The notes beneath the pieces are model-generated. The model was not told the DNA's origin. It saw nothing but the letters and a program-made list of their open reading frames with translations, and did no database searches. Of a stretch of DNA of 64,000 bases, positions 47,028 through 60,669 are shown piece by piece. Position 1 is the stretch's first letter, and every line of letters begins with the position of its first letter. Made by a program: the position numbers and the translations under genes. Origin of the DNA: Coleophoma eucalyptorum (lineage: Eukaryota; Ascomycota; Leotiomycetes; Helotiales; Dermateaceae); NCBI GenBank assembly GCA_026120035.1, contig JALRME010000026.1, positions 248,001 to 312,000 on the forward strand, in the 5' to 3' direction.

Positions 47028-50000
47028 TTAACCAAATGTGACATGTGTTCTAGCTTCCGCGAGCCTTTCTTGCTCTAGCTGACAACTGCCACAGTAATCC
47101 TCCTGCCATCTCTTTAGACTATCGATTCGACTCCTCTGCTTTGCGTCCATTACTTGTGGTTCACCCTTACCCTTCTTACCGGATGTCCCACTCGCTTGGT
47201 TATCACCCAAAATCGACTGTACCTGTTTGCACCTCATGTTCTCATCTAGCAGCCAATTCTCATATTCAGCTTGCATCATCTCCTTTTCGACGTTGTTCAC
47301 AACGCGCATAGCAACTATGAGATCGTGCCGGTAAGATCCCAAGTGCTGACGAGTGCGTCGGAGTCGTCGTGCAGTAGAACGAGTGGAAGTTTCTGAAAAT
47401 GCATCCCCAGCTGTCTGATACGGAGCATTTAGATCAGTCATGTTGGCGATGCTTTGAAAGTGTGTATAGCTGTTGAAGATTAGCAAGGGAAGTACAAACT
47501 TTGATAATGTACGTACCATCGACTACTAGACTGGCCTGTAACATCCGCGGTAGTGAGCATATCATCGAGATCCTTCAAGTAGACAGCCTTGCTCATAATG
47601 AGATTTGGACCAACACCAATCCTGGTCATGAATTTTGCTGCATTTCTCTCCGACCACCAATCCGATGTATCTCTTGACGTAAAGAAGGCGTTCACCATAA
47701 CGCTCAGGATCAATGCGGTGAGAATGATACTGTGTGCACTGATGATTTTCCACAGCGTCCTGAATACTGCAAAAGTCCACATCATGACAGATGTAATGCA
47801 ACTTTCGGCAAAGGAGCTGAGGGTTTCGAACAGCATCTGTGTAAGAGTGCGGTGCTTGATCTGAGGTCGCTTGGACGAACCAGAGTCCGCCGCAGAAAAC
47901 AAGGATACTGACGTCTGCTGGCCAATCTGACCGAAGATATGGATAGCTTTTTTCGTTCTACTCTGCGGGCCCAACTTTCTGACCTGATCTGTGACCACAT
48001 CCGTAAGATCCATAGCATCGAGTGCTGAGTCATCGAGCGCTTGTTTCTCCACAAGACCTTTTGAAAATTTTGGTTCCTTTGACCAATCGACCTTATTGTA
48101 AATTGCAAGTTTACATTTGCCTTTTGCAACATGCGTGATGACTATCTTGGAGACAAGCATAAAGTCCTTGTGATGTGGTAGATGCCATGGTGTCTTCATG
48201 TCAGTGACAACATAGCAGACATGGTCATTCATGATCTCGATGACCTGGTAATCGACAACATTTGCTTGCCGAGAGCGACGGAAGATATCTAGATAATCAA
48301 TCTGGAAATGGAAATCTCGACGCATATGATTCTCAGCTTGCTGGACCCATGGACCCTGGGCGATATGTTGGGCACGACGTTCATGATACAAGAGCTGGAA
48401 CACAGCGCTCTTGTCGCCAAACATGACATGAAAGAGAGCCTTTGGGCTGATGTCAAACTTCCGCTCCACTACTTTTCGTTGCATGCCAGCTGGCTCGTAG
48501 TGGATGGGCTGCGAAGGAAGCTGGAATTTCGTGACTTCTTTATGGGATCTGCCAAGCTGCATCCCTCTTTCGACGTGGATCAAAGCTCGAAGGTCCTTGC
48601 GACTGCGTCCCGTGGCTGTTCCGTCATCGACCGGCGTGTTCATGGATACATCTTCCCAGCTTTCCATACTCGGGCTCCGACTTTGTTCCTCTGTCTCCAT
48701 CTTGATCAAAGCTGTCATGGTCTCTTCTAAGTTCATTGGTTGATCTGTCTGACAGATATCGATCAAGAAGTTCAGCCTTGACTGTAGTAGCCTAAGTGGC
48801 TCGAGGAAAGTCTTGATAGTGATCCTTGTGTAGCCTGCTTTATAGGCACCTTCCTTTAAGTGCAGGAAGATGAAATCACAATCTTTTCCAGGCGCAGCAG
48901 TGACTTCCGTAATGCTATCCAGAGACACTCCAGAAATAAGGACCAATCCTAAGTGGTGACTATAAAAATAAATGTCGTTATTCGTAACATAGACACGGCC
49001 TGGAAACTCCTGTTGCTCATTTGGATTCCAGGTGGCACGGAAGACCAGGAGCAGCTTATCTCTTCTGGGCACATTAGGAAATAGGATTCGGAACTGTGCT
49101 TCTTGAGTTTTGAGTTCCAAAGGATAGTTGCTTGGAAACACCTCAGCCTCAGTCTGACCTGTACGCATGTAATCGAGATCTGTTGTGCTCATCGTCTTTC
49201 GGTGAGGTGATACCAAAGGTGTCATCCCCGCAACTGGGTCAATGGAGGTGCTGATTGATGATATCACGGGTTCTGAAAGCTTTACTTCTGGCAGACGATT
49301 GTCCTCATTGCCAATGATAGGAGATGGTTGGAGCGCTCGTACTTTTGGGCTACTCGGTGTCGACATGCTGCCTGCATTCAGCGACGAAGTACGAATTTCA
49401 CCTCTCTCCAGGCGATTGATATATCCCCAATTGCTGCTGCCCCAAACGTTTGCCATGATGCCACTTGGCATTCCACCAGTAGCATCGCTTTTGCCGATGC
49501 CGATACCACGCTCACCACTGACGATAACAGCTGATTTACTCAAGTTTGTTGGAGTAGGAGTATTAGCAAGAGTCGCAGGAGCTAGGGTGGTTGTGTGGGT
49601 TTCTGGAGTTTCACGCTCGGGGATTTTTGGCTTCGATGCTAGTGGTCCAACCTGGGTTATGGCAGACGTAGAATACACTGGGAGAATATTATGGCTTGCA
49701 GAAATGAGGCTGGCAATTCCGCCAGCAGACGATGCTGATTTTGGAGGCTCTTCGGACTGTAAGAGATTAGTAGTCCTACGATGCAGGTCAAGCTTTTGCA
49801 TGATTCTAGCAGCATGCTCCCTGCTAGTCTCACCCTCTTCTCTCGAGGTGACAGAGCGACGTGGAGCCGTAACATCCATGCTGTTACGGGAGGCCAAGTT
49901 GAGCTCAGGTCCTGGTACTGGTAGAGTGCCAGTCCTCTCCAACGCCAGATCTTCGCTTCCATGCGTGGTATGTCCATCTATGGTCTTGGCAGCGAATTCT

Positions 50001-51366
50001 GGAATGGATGCTGGAGTGATAGCAAAGGCAGGATCCACATCGCCGGGCCTGGAGAATGTGGAGTCGGCACTTGTCTCTAGAGCCTTGTTCTTTGCAGCCT
50101 CGAAAGCTCCCAACCATTCCATAAGTTGGCCCTGAGTTTCTGCTTGGATGAGGATTGTCTGGTTCTTGGTCTTCACCTCAAAACAGAATCGGCGTTCCTC
50201 CTGAACCGCAGGCTTCACATTGCACAAAAGGACACCGATCTTTTCACTTTCTTCAACACCGCCAGATTGCGCGCCTTGAACCAGCCAACCAAAAATTCCA
50301 TTCTTGACATAGAACCATCTCCTTACCCAGAAAGTCCTTGCGGGCTTGCCAGACATTGTTCGCAAAAATAACCAGCCTTGTTTCTCTGAGCGTTCTTGTT
50401 TTCCTTGGTTTGGTACGTTGACAGTGGATGGCCCCTTTGATCCCAAGAAGGCCACTGTGGATAGGTTATAGTCCTCAAGCTCGCGAGATGGTCTCGAAGC
50501 ATTCGAGGCGGTATCTGCGATCTCTCGGCGCGCAATCTGAAGTTCACGCCTGAAGACACTTTCTCCTTGCTCCATCTCTTTGCTCCAACCGCGAATGCGA
50601 TCCATCTCTTGGCCCCATTTCACGAAATTATTAGCCCCAACCTCGCGCGAGCGCTTCATTTCTTTCCATTGTTCTGAGGAGATCTTGACCAAAAGTCTAT
50701 CCATTGTATATCGTAATTGCGGCGCTAGTAAACAGAAATCTAAAGAGGCCTTGAGGTACGCTTTTCGGCTTTCGTGAACTTGGAATGCATCCTCGCGCAG
50801 CGCCGAGGGCTCTTTTGTTTTAGACTGGCTCACGTATCGCGCCAACGTATTATCAAACGTCTTCTGGGATTGTTCGAGGTATCTGCGGGCATCTTTGAAG
50901 TTTCGTAGTCTGCAAATGTTAGCAGCAGCACATCATCGGCTTGATTAGGGCCAACGTACTCTCCTGCCATGAATGCCTTTATTGGCTCCACCACGTTAGA
51001 GTCCATCTTCTTCATGCCAAACAACACCTGGCTCCACCATTCCCTGCTACCCTCTCCAAACCTTTTCATCGCTAGTAGTGTATAATCATGATCGAGAACA
51101 GCCTCAGAGAGGTTGGCAGGTGGAACGGATCGGGCAAGAAATGTGTTGAATGTCTCTTCGAGAGACACAACATCATGAACAAGCTTCGATATCGACCGGA
51201 CATAGGCATCGAGCCATCTCTCAATCACCTCGACTTGGTCTGAGAAGTGCACTGCCGTTGCGCGGAAGGTTGGAGAGTCGAGGGCTGCCTCTTTCAAGCC
51301 AACAGGTATCAAGCTTAATGGTTTCCCAACCTGCTGGAGAGCGGGTTGAGCAGAGATGTCCGACAT
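47028..51366 (-). CDS. SIP3/Lam-type BAR-PH-GRAM-VASt lipid-transfer protein
   Basis: Three exons (51366-50960, 50909-47517 and 47469-47028) encode 1413 aa. Introns of 49 and 47 nt keep frame. Order of domains: a helical BAR-like region (~20-300), PH (~309-409, QGWLFLRTMSGKPARTFWVR), a long Ser/Thr-rich linker, GRAM (~737-850, FPNVPRRDKLLLVFRATW), VASt (~947-1117, ending LTDVVTDQVRKLG) and hydrophobic segments at ~1172-1214. A ~150-residue charged helical C-terminus follows. This is the layout of yeast Sip3/Lam3 and Ysp1/Lam1, which are ER-anchored proteins at ER-plasma membrane contacts that transport sterols. The extra charged C-terminal tail after the membrane segment is encoded mainly by exon 3. 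Confidence 0.92.
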
Positions 51367-54300
51367 CTTGACTGATGCTTCGGAGCGTGGAGGTGGGCAA
51401 TTATCGATTGAAATAGAACATGGCGTGTCAGCGATCGTGATGAGGAATGGGGAAATAGGATTGTGAGGTATGGATTGTTGACAAGCCAGTTACACTGCTA
51501 GCGTTAAGACGTCAGATAACAACAGCTTGGTTCATGCAATCGGACGCGCTCGTCTCAACTTTAGGCGCTGGTGGTCTAAAACAGACTACGCTAAAGTTGC
51601 CCGGAATTACGAGTTGGGGCTTCCTGCTCTGAACCTCCCCATCTTTCTTCAATCCACATCTACAGAAAAACGCATGTCTGCAGAAATTCTCATGAAAGGA
51701 GAGAAGCTGCCAGGCCTCGCCCTTATGGGTGACTTGTCGCGATCATTTGGTATCCTGTACGAAAGAATATATGAGCGCATGCGACACAGCTTCCACATCG
51801 GATCATGCAAGTCTACCAAGTTCAAGCTCATCCCAGCGATGCTTGCTTTTCTCTCGCGCAAAGTTGCCTGCATAGTATTGAGACCTCCCTTTTAGTTTCA
51901 CAACTCATCCTTTCACTTCAGCCCTTCCAGCAAATTTTCCCCACGAGAGTGTCTTGGTTTTGGTAGTTCCCAGGCAGGGTTTCACGGTTTTGGTCACTTC
52001 CATTACCTGACGTACCTGTTTCGGAGCATTCTTGAGATCGCTCAACAAGTGTCAAGCTCGAAGATTGGATGAAATCCCAAGCGAAATGATATGTTTTACT
52101 CAGACCTGAGAATACAAGGATGTGCGAAACATTGTTGGATTTGTAGGAGACGTCCGTAGTCTTGTATAAGATATGGACATTTTTGGTCTATTGATATTGA
52201 TTCTATCAAGGAGCTACCTATATAACTCGAAAGAGCGACCCAGAAATACGATTTTGAAGATAAATTTAGTATTTATTTGAATTTTCTACGCCGAATGGGC
52301 TTTAAATCATACGAATACAATAACCTGTTCTAGGACGTCTGGAAGGTACGTGTATCAATCTTCAGACCATCTTCTGGGCTGCCAGCATCAGAACAGTATA
52401 AGTATAGTAACATGTAAGCATGTAAGCCGTCATTCTCCGTCATCATGGTTTGACCCAATAATCTTTGTGCTTATACTGTTCATAAATTTTCTTAAAGATC
52501 TGTCTCTTTCTACCCAATAGAAAGGCCTTATCACTCTCAGTATCTTCTCTCTCAACAAATTGTCAAACTTGAGCTCGTTAGTTAGCGGAAATTGTTCGTT
52601 TCTGGCGTGCTTGAGAATACTCTCATATCCCAAGGATGTCTTCGAGCAGTAAATGCCTTTCCCAGAAGGGGAGGGAAAATCAGATCAGTATCCCCCGCGC
52701 AGATAAATCTCGTGTACTTGCAGTTGCGGCAACATATTTAGCAGATCAGATCTTGATTGTAATAGAATTACGTTATGGGAGGGCAAGTATTTGACAAAAT
52801 CATGGTATCTAGTTCCTCTCATAGTCCTTGGTATTGCAGCATGTACTTCCTGTTTTGCAGTGTCGGGAATGGTTGTCCAGCTAGAGACTTTCAGTTCGTA
52901 TACTTCCGATTGTCTCTTTAGCCATATCAGAGCACTTATTCCGAGCTTGTCTGTCTGGATGGCAGTCCGAAAACTTGCGTGCAGATCGAAAGCACTATAT
53001 GCCGCCGCACAACGTCATTAGTGTTCCGTTTTCCAGTACCCATGCAAATTCGATTCTGTCATCAAGGTCACAGGATCTAGTATAACATGGTTCGATTAAC
53101 ACACCGCAGGTGAGTCGGGGCCAGCAGAAAGACAGGTTCGGAAAGTCCCGTTCTCCTTCTATAGCAGTACCTTATTATGTCTCAGCCCTAGGCATGCGAG
53201 ATGGGAGGCTGAGAAGGTAGTGTAGATCTTATGTTCTGTATGAATGCAGGTAACGTACTCGAGGTTATTGGATTTGGTGCAGACAATATATGTCTAGAGG
53301 ATATGGAAGAAGAAAACGTATATTGTCATAATCTCTACTTGCTAAATAACATAGACGGGAGGTTGCACTTGAACCAATGATAGTTGATTCCAAGGCATAG
53401 CTACTGGAATCATAAAGCTAATGTGAAAATTGGTTTTCCGTTGCCAATATAGTGATGCAAGCTCTCCAGTGCAGGCACCGGTGGTCAATAGCATTGTGGA
53501 TTATATCTCACAACAAGCATAAGGATTTACAATCTTTCATTTCCATTACCTCGGTAATGAACATAGAACAAATGTTAAAGGGCAGCCTCTTCCAATGCAT
53601 ATGCTGGCGACCAAGTCACATTCTGTGCAGTCAGGGCACAGGACGACTAGCTACTGTACTGCAATGCAAGGTTGACATTAGTATTCTGTGGTGTGGTGTA
53701 AAGTTGGGCGGTACCTGTTGATCCATCTGTGGCCAAGGAAGAAGAGCGGTGCTCCGTGGATTTCTCAGAACTGCATGCATTGCGCTGTCTTAAGACTGGA
53801 CGGTATGCACCTTTATGCAAGTAGGTTCAGGTGACTAGGAGAGACTTTTCTTCAGACCACAGACATGATCTATCAATGGCATGGAACTGTTGGAAAGGTC
53901 CACAGTGCCCGAATAGAAATCATCCCACTCCTGAAATATCGAACTGGACAAGTTGATAAGAATTTGCTATTGGGCCGTGACTACCGAGTTTTGGAGGGGT
54001 TTGCGAGAAACGAAAGCTAAAGGCATGACTTATGAGCAGGTTGGCAAGATTCCTCAGGGTTTTCCTCCAAGCTAGCATATTGTCCGGGGGTAGGATAGAG
54101 CCTGCAAATACGACATTTGTCTCCAGTGTAACCTCGATGTGAACGATATCTGCAGCTAAAGAGCCGGGATCAAGCTTTGTGACTTCGTCGCTTACGTCGA
54201 AGTTAAAAAGATGGCATACTTTGTCAATCTTAAATTATCGTTTCCGTGTCTCTCCAGTGCAAACTAGTATTCCTTCCGAGCGAGCGCCATCGATGTTATT

Positions 54301-55045
54301 GTTGTTGTTCTGTAATGGCCTGCACAGGTCGCCGAAGAGATTTACATCGGATGAGATTAACTCCTCCGTAGTGGAGACCACCTCCAGACGATGGAAGGGA
54401 CGGCATAGGCGAAAGCTGGAGTCCCGCCATCACCCCATGTCTCCAAAGTCCGAGAATCCGCCGTATCAGTGGCAATGACGTGAACTCTCCCAAATCAATC
54501 AAGCATGAAAAAAATAACAGTCAACAACCTTCAGAGCTAACCCCTCAATGGAGGTGAGTGCTGGGTCTCCACCAAGTCCACAAAGAACCTGCTTTCGGGC
54601 CTTTTATTTGCCTCAAAAACCGTTTCTCCATGTTTATGGAGTAAGCCTACATGGCTGTGGAGAAGGTCGACATCCCCGTGGAGGATCTAGCGCTCGTATT
54701 GCTCCTTACAGTCAAGTGCGTCGCGACTTGCACTGTGCTTGCTGTGCAGTACGTACTTGTTGCAGTAGCTGGCAGGATTATTAATGGGGAATCTCTCCGC
54801 ATCAAGGAACGTGTGAGGTCATTCGTTGCAAGCTGCTTTGTTGACTTAGCTTGGGAGGGGTAAAAGTAAGTCGCCTCATAGCTCGGATGAACAAGCCATA
54901 GCAAATATTATATGCCCATCCAGAAACGCTGCAGTAGATGAGCGATCTGCGCAAGTATATAAAGCGGGAGAAGATCCCCAGTTCTAAGGGACTTTTCCGG
55001 AGTGTCCTGAGTATCTTGCGTTGCAGCAGCAAAAGCCGTCGCTTC
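51367..55045. other. 3.7-kb gene-free region
   Basis: Open frames on both strands are short, overlap one another and lack motifs. Sequence from 52100 to 53500 is AT-rich. The last ~100 bp contain the promoter of the GH3 gene at 55046. Confidence 0.5.
54956..54964 (+). promoter_or_regulatory. TATA box of the canonical GH3 gene
   Basis: TATATAAAG lies 90 bp upstream of the start codon at 55046. Confidence 0.5.
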
Positions 55046-58015
55046 ATGATGTTCCTCTCTTACCAGCTCGCCGTTGCTCTGTTGACGGGAGCCGTATGCG
55101 CGTCGCCTTCTCCAGCTCCCCATGTAATCAACGCGAGACAAAGTGAATCGGTAAGCTTAATTCCCCCAAACTACATCTTCTTTATCGACCCATTTTACAC
55201 CTCGTTGGCGTCCTTTTGCATTCCTTCTCCATGAAAGCCTATTGTTACTTTGATTCAACATGTGGTCCGGTCTCTCAGACCTGATTCTCACTCTCACGCT
55301 GCTCTTTGACCTCAAGAATCCTCAATTGACTAAAATTCTTTCTTCGCAGACCCTTCAGACTTCACCACCTTTCTATCCATCGCCATGGGCAGACGGATCT
55401 GGCGACTGGGCTGATGCCTATGCAAAGGCCAAGGACCTTGTCTCAAAGATGACTCTCCTTGAGAAAATAAATATTACAACTGGAGTAGGATGGGAAGGCG
55501 AACAATGTGTTGGTAGGCAGTTTTTAATCGCGACCAAAGAACTTGAACTAACTATAGAATTACAGGTCAAACGGGTTCGGTTCCTAGACTTGGCCTCAGG
55601 AGTATGTGCATGCAGGACTCTCCCGTTGGTGTAAGAGACACAGATTACAACTCTGTATTTTCCTCCGGTCAAACAGTTGCCGCTACCTTTGACCGAGGAC
55701 TATTTTATGCTCGTGGGTTAGCTATGGGCCAGGAGCACCGAGGCAAGGGTGTTACTGTCCAATTGGGCCCCGTGGCAGGGCCAATTGGCAGATCTCCTGA
55801 AGGGGGTCGTAATTGGGAGGTGAGATGTGCTCCAGAGTTTGTGGGATTTAGCTAACTCAGAAAGGGATTCTCACCCGATCCAGTTCTAAGTGGCATTGGT
55901 CTTTCTGAGACCACGAAAGGCATCCAGGACGCTGGAGTCATTGCCTGTGCAAAGCATTTCATCGGAAACGAGCAAGAACACTTTCGACAAGCACCAGAAT
56001 CTCAAGGCTTCGGCTTTAATATCACCGATTCCTATTCATCTAATATTGACGATACCACTATGCACGAGCTATACCTGTGGCCGTTTGCAGATGCAGTCCG
56101 GGCTGGAGTAGGATCCATCATGTGCTCTTACAACCAACTTAACAACTCTTATGCCTGTCAAAACTCAAAATTGCTCAATGGCATTCTCAAAGGCGAATTG
56201 GGCTTCCAGGGTTGGGTTATGACTGATTGGGCTGCTCAACATAGTGGTACAGAGTCTGCGGCAGCTGGGTTAGATCAAACAATGCCTGGTGACCTCACCT
56301 TTAACTCTGCTACATCTTATTGGGGTACCAATCTCACTGTGGGGGTGCTCAATGGTACCGTTCCGGAGTGGAGAGTCGATGATATGGTTGTGCGCATTTT
56401 GTCAGCATACTTTAAAGTTGGACGGACTCTAGACGAGCCTGAGATCAACTTCAGCTCCTGGACCCTGGATACATATGGGCCCGTTCACTATGCTGCTTCT
56501 AAAGGCTACCAGCAAATCAATCAGCATGTTGATGTGCGTGGAGAGCACGCATCATTAATCAGAGAGATTGGTGCTAAAGGAACCGTTCTTTTGAAAAACA
56601 CCAACAACACATTACCTCTTTCCAAGCCTAAGTTCCTAGCAGTGATTGGAGAGGATGCTGGACCTAATATGTACGGACCAAATGGCTGTTCTGATAGAGG
56701 TTGTGACAATGGAACTCTGGTAAGAAGTGATGGTGCTCGCTTATGGATGTTCACTAACAATTGATAGGGAATGGCATGGGGAAGTGGCAGTGCAAACTTT
56801 CCATACCTGATAACTCCTGATGCTGCGCTGTCATACCAGGCAATTTTGGACGGAACAATCTATCAAAGCGTGCTCGACAATTACGCAACCTCTCAGATTG
56901 AAGCACTAGTCGCGCAGGCAGACGTCACCAGCATTGTATTTGTCAACGCTGACTCGGGAGAAGGTTATATCGCAGTCGATGACAACATCGGTGACCGTAA
57001 AAATCTGACATTATGGAACTCGGGAGATGATCTGATTAAGAACGTGTCTGCGCTCTGCTCAAACACCATTGTTGTTATCCACTCGACAGGTCCAGTTATT
57101 GTTTCAGAGTGGTACAACAGCCCAAATGTCACCGCTATCCTTTGGGCAGGTATACCGGGCCAGGAGAGTGGGAACAGTATCACAGATGTTCTTTACGGAA
57201 AGGTCAACCCAGCTGCACGCACACCATTTACCTGGGGAACAGACAGTGCATCATACGGTGCAGACCTCCTCTACACCCCGAACAACGGCCAAGATGCTCC
57301 CCAAATCGACTTCACCGAAGGTGTATTCATTGACTACAGAGCCTTCGACGCCAAGAATATTACCCCGACCTATGAGTTCGGCTTTGGCTTGTCATATACG
57401 ACATTTGAGTACAGCGATATCAAGATCAGCGGCAGTGGCGTGACACCTTACACCCCCACAACTGGGACAACATCGGCAGCCCCAGTATTTGGAAACTACT
57501 CAACCATAGTCAGCGACTACTTGTTCCCGAACGGCAGTTTCCCACGTATCTGGCAATACATCTACCCTTACCTCAACACCACTGACCTTGCCGCGGCGGC
57601 AGATGAGTCAGATTATGGCAAGACAGCAGATGAATATCTACCGGCGGGCGCCCTTGACGGATCTCCACAACCTAAGGTAGCCGCTGGAGGTGGACCGGGT
57701 GGAAACCCACAGCTCTGGGATGTCCTCTACACCGTTACAGCGACCGTGACCAACACAGGTACGGTCGATGGTGAAGAAGTGGCTCAGCTCTATGTCTCGC
57801 TCGGCGCTCCCACGGATCCGGTCGTCGTCTTGAGAGGCTTCGAGAGATTGAGCATCAATGCTGGGGAGTCGGCGACTTTCACGGCAGATATCACCAGAAG
57901 AGATATCTCGAACTGGGATACTATCAGTCAGAATTGGGTGATTACCAATTATACCAAGACGGCTTATGTTGGATCCAGTTCGAGGAAGTTGCCATTGAGC
58001 AAAACCTTGGGATAG
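55046..58015 (+). CDS. secreted beta-glucosidase, GH3 (BGL1 type)
   Basis: Five exons (55046-55150, 55350-55512, 55566-55819, 55865-56719 and 56768-58015) encode 874 aa. A signal peptide ([12 protein letters not shown]) is followed by the GH3 N-domain, the GH3 C-domain and an Fn3-like domain. The nucleophile is Asp295 in VMTDW and the acid/base Glu524 in ADSGEGY. The substrate-binding QDSPVGVR motif is intact, as are GGRNWEGF and KHFIGNEQE. Length and layout match Aspergillus BGL1-type enzymes (about 860 aa), which release glucose from cellobiose and other beta-glucosides outside the cell. Many NxS/T sites suggest heavy glycosylation. Intron 1 is long (199 nt). Intron 3 is only 45 nt and ends AAAG. 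Confidence 0.93.
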
Positions 58016-59295
58016 GATCAATGGAGAGTTGAGATGTGGTATTAATGAAATTATGAAATAGTTATAATGCTTGGGCCCAAATTGCGTAAAGCAAATTGGA
58101 TGGTGAGAGAATAGGATATTCGAAGCTAGAAGACATTGAACCAATTAATAGTCCTATTTCTAAGGACCAATATAATGGCTAATGCATGTATAAACAACTT
58201 ACTAGTGATAATGCAGGGTGATCAAAAGATTTCTGTTATCACAACCAGACCCTAAGCATATCGCCGGCTATCAAGGTACAAATCCATCTTTCAGCATCCA
58301 TCGGTAGAATGTGGTACATAGTCCGCCTCTGTTTTCCAAGCCCAGTCAAATCATGTACCTATTTCTCCTTGCCATCAGCTTGGCTCCTTCTCCCCAGAGC
58401 AGCAGCCTCACTCATGGCCTCACGATCCAAGCTGCAGAAGCCTTGAACTGGAGCCACAAGAAAAGAATTAGCAGAGATGCAAAAGCGAAGCAGACGGGGA
58501 GGGGTATGGATGGTTTTGTTGTGCCTCTCGCTCGCTTAATGACGAGCTGTTCCTCGCATGCAGAGCAGTCAAGCCAGCTCACTGGAGAAGCGCAAGAAAA
58601 AGACGCGCAAGTGATTGGTGGAAGAACTATTGCTCACTCTCGCACCGGTCTTTTCTCCCCCATCCATCCGTCCAATCTGCCAATTCGTTGCCCCCAGCGG
58701 GAGAATTACCAAGCCTCCAGGTCCAAATGAGCACTACTACAGTGAAACCCCCAAACTCACCGCAGCTTTCGCTCTATCTAATCGTTCGGCCTGGCTTGGA
58801 CGGCGTGGACCTATGGCCGCTCTCCTCGCCAAGGTTCTTAGCTCTGGGTCACCCCCGCTGGGATCCTGGACCTTCACGCGGAGAAAGTCTTCTCCGCGTT
58901 TTATCTGTCCCGCGGTGGAGGAGGGGTTGACAACTGGATGGATGGGCTTATCTGGCGGACGGGGAATTGATGAGATACCTAACACAGTAGGGCGGAAGGG
59001 AGACTTTTTATGTTTAATGATTTTTTCTGGAGATAAGTAGATCGTGTGTATCCCGGTGGAGGGGGCTTGGGTCAGAATTGTAATTCCTCCTCCCTTTAAA
59101 ACGCTGCCTTTCTTTCTCTTCCCCTTTCCCCCACCTCTCTCCCTCTCTCTCCCCAAACAAAATAAGAACGAGGTCTTCCCCGCCAACCCAAAATAATACA
59201 AGACATTCCATTCCTACCCCCCTTTCCACACCAATTGTCCATCAGAAAACCACGAAAAGGGACTCTAAACCAAACCACAGAAGAAACTGCCCAAG
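58016..59295. other. intergenic, promoter of the alcohol dehydrogenase gene
   Basis: About 1.3 kb with no supported gene. Overlapping open frames at 58311-59040 lack motifs. The downstream end is pyrimidine-rich. Confidence 0.5.
59107..59154 (+). promoter_or_regulatory. CT-rich promoter tract
   Basis: A 48-bp stretch that is almost entirely C and T lies 142-189 bp upstream of the ATG at 59296. Such tracts mark the transcription start region of many well-expressed fungal genes. Confidence 0.45.
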
Positions 59296-60669
59296 ATGGT
59301 GTACCCAGAAACATTCACCGGCTTCCAAGTCAATGGCTCCGACACCTGGACTGAGTTCCACAAGAACGAGTTCCAACCCAAGCCATTCGGCGACTACGAT
59401 GTCGATATCAAGATCAGTGCCTGTGGCATCTGCGGTTCCGATGTGCACACCCTCAGCGGCGGATGGGGCGAGCAGTATTTCCCCTTGTGTGTTGGTCATG
59501 GTAAAAGCTTCCTCCTCTCCCAATTCCTTCTCTTCCTTTCTCTTCCCCTCGCCCCCAATTCTACCGGCCCGGATCTTGGCTTCCCCACGTGTCTCTCAAG
59601 AAATTGGGCACACTCCAACCAGCAGCCAATTCGCTCCAAGAAGCCCAAGGCAGTGCAGTGCGTACGGGGGAAATGAGACTAACGGTACACGCACAGAAAT
59701 CGTAGGAACCGCACTCCGCGTCGGACCCAAAGTAACGCTCATCAAGCCCGGACAGCGCGTCGGCGTTGGCGCGCAGAGCTACAGCTGTCTGGACTGCCGG
59801 CAGTGCAAAGCTGACAACGAGACCTACTGCCGGAAGCAGCTCGACACGTACGGAGCCAAGTGGCCCGACACGGGGATTATCTCGCAGGGAGGCTATGCGA
59901 GCCATGTCAGGACTCACGAGCACTGGTATGTCACGTTTCCCTACCTCCCCTCTCCTGGGGTGCCTTTGCATTGCTTTATAGAAGTGGATGATCAGCTGAC
60001 TTTTTTACTTTATAAAGGGTCTTCCCCATCCCCGAGGCTCTTCCAACCGCGCAGGCGGCCCCTATGCTCTGCGCTGGTCTGACGGCGTACAGCCCGCTCG
60101 TGCGCAACGGGTGCGGGCCGGGCAAGAAAGTAGGCATTGTGGGGTTGGGCGGCATTGGACACTTTGGACTACTGTTTGCCAAGGCGCTGGGTGCTGAGAC
60201 CTGGGTGATCTCGCGGACACATGCCAAGGAGGCCGACTGTATAAAGATGGGCGCCGACGGCTTCCTGGCCACGGCCGATGGCAAGGATTGGAACAAGGAC
60301 CACATCATGACCTTCGACATGATTCTGAACACGGCTTCGTCTAGCGAGGGCATGGATCTCGGGGCGTATCTGCAGTTATTGGATGTCCATGGCCACTTTG
60401 TCTCGGTCGGCTTGCCCGAGGGTGAGGGCCAGCCGCTAAAGAGTCAGGATTTGTTGAGCAATGGTGTGTTGATTGGAGCGAGCCATTTGGGCAGCCGAAA
60501 GGAGGTGTTGGCTATGTTGCAGCTGGCTGCTGATAAGGGGATTAAGAGTTGGGTCGAGGAAATCCCCATCTCGGCGGAGAATCTGAAGACGGCTCTGTTG
60601 AGGCTGCATGATAATAAGGTTAAGTACCGCTTTACGCTGACGGATTATGAGAAGGAGTTTGGTGCATAG
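59296..60669 (+). CDS. NADP-dependent zinc alcohol dehydrogenase (ADH6/cinnamyl-ADH type)
   Basis: Three exons (59296-59500, 59697-59925 and 60018-60669) encode 361 aa, the length of yeast Adh6/Adh7. Residues CGICGSDVH (Cys46, His51) and VGHEIVG (His68, Glu69) form the catalytic zinc site. Cys99, Cys102, Cys105 and Cys113 form the structural zinc site. The cofactor fold starts at GLGGIGHFG, followed by VISRTHAKEADCIKMGAD. The Ser/Arg residues after the first strand fit NADPH rather than NADH. The enzyme should reduce aromatic and branched aldehydes in the cytosol. Intron 1 is long (196 nt) and ends ACAG. Intron 2 ends AAAG. It is convergent with ERG24. Confidence 0.92.

Noticed and set aside
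49242..50135. 297-codon frame on the plus strand
   Set aside because: Antisense shadow of the Ser/Thr-rich linker of the SIP3/Lam protein, which has clear domains in the opposite frame.
51527..51895. 122-codon frame, plus strand, upstream of the SIP3/Lam gene
   Set aside because: No reliable ATG at its 5' end and no motif; it sits in the promoter of the divergent gene.
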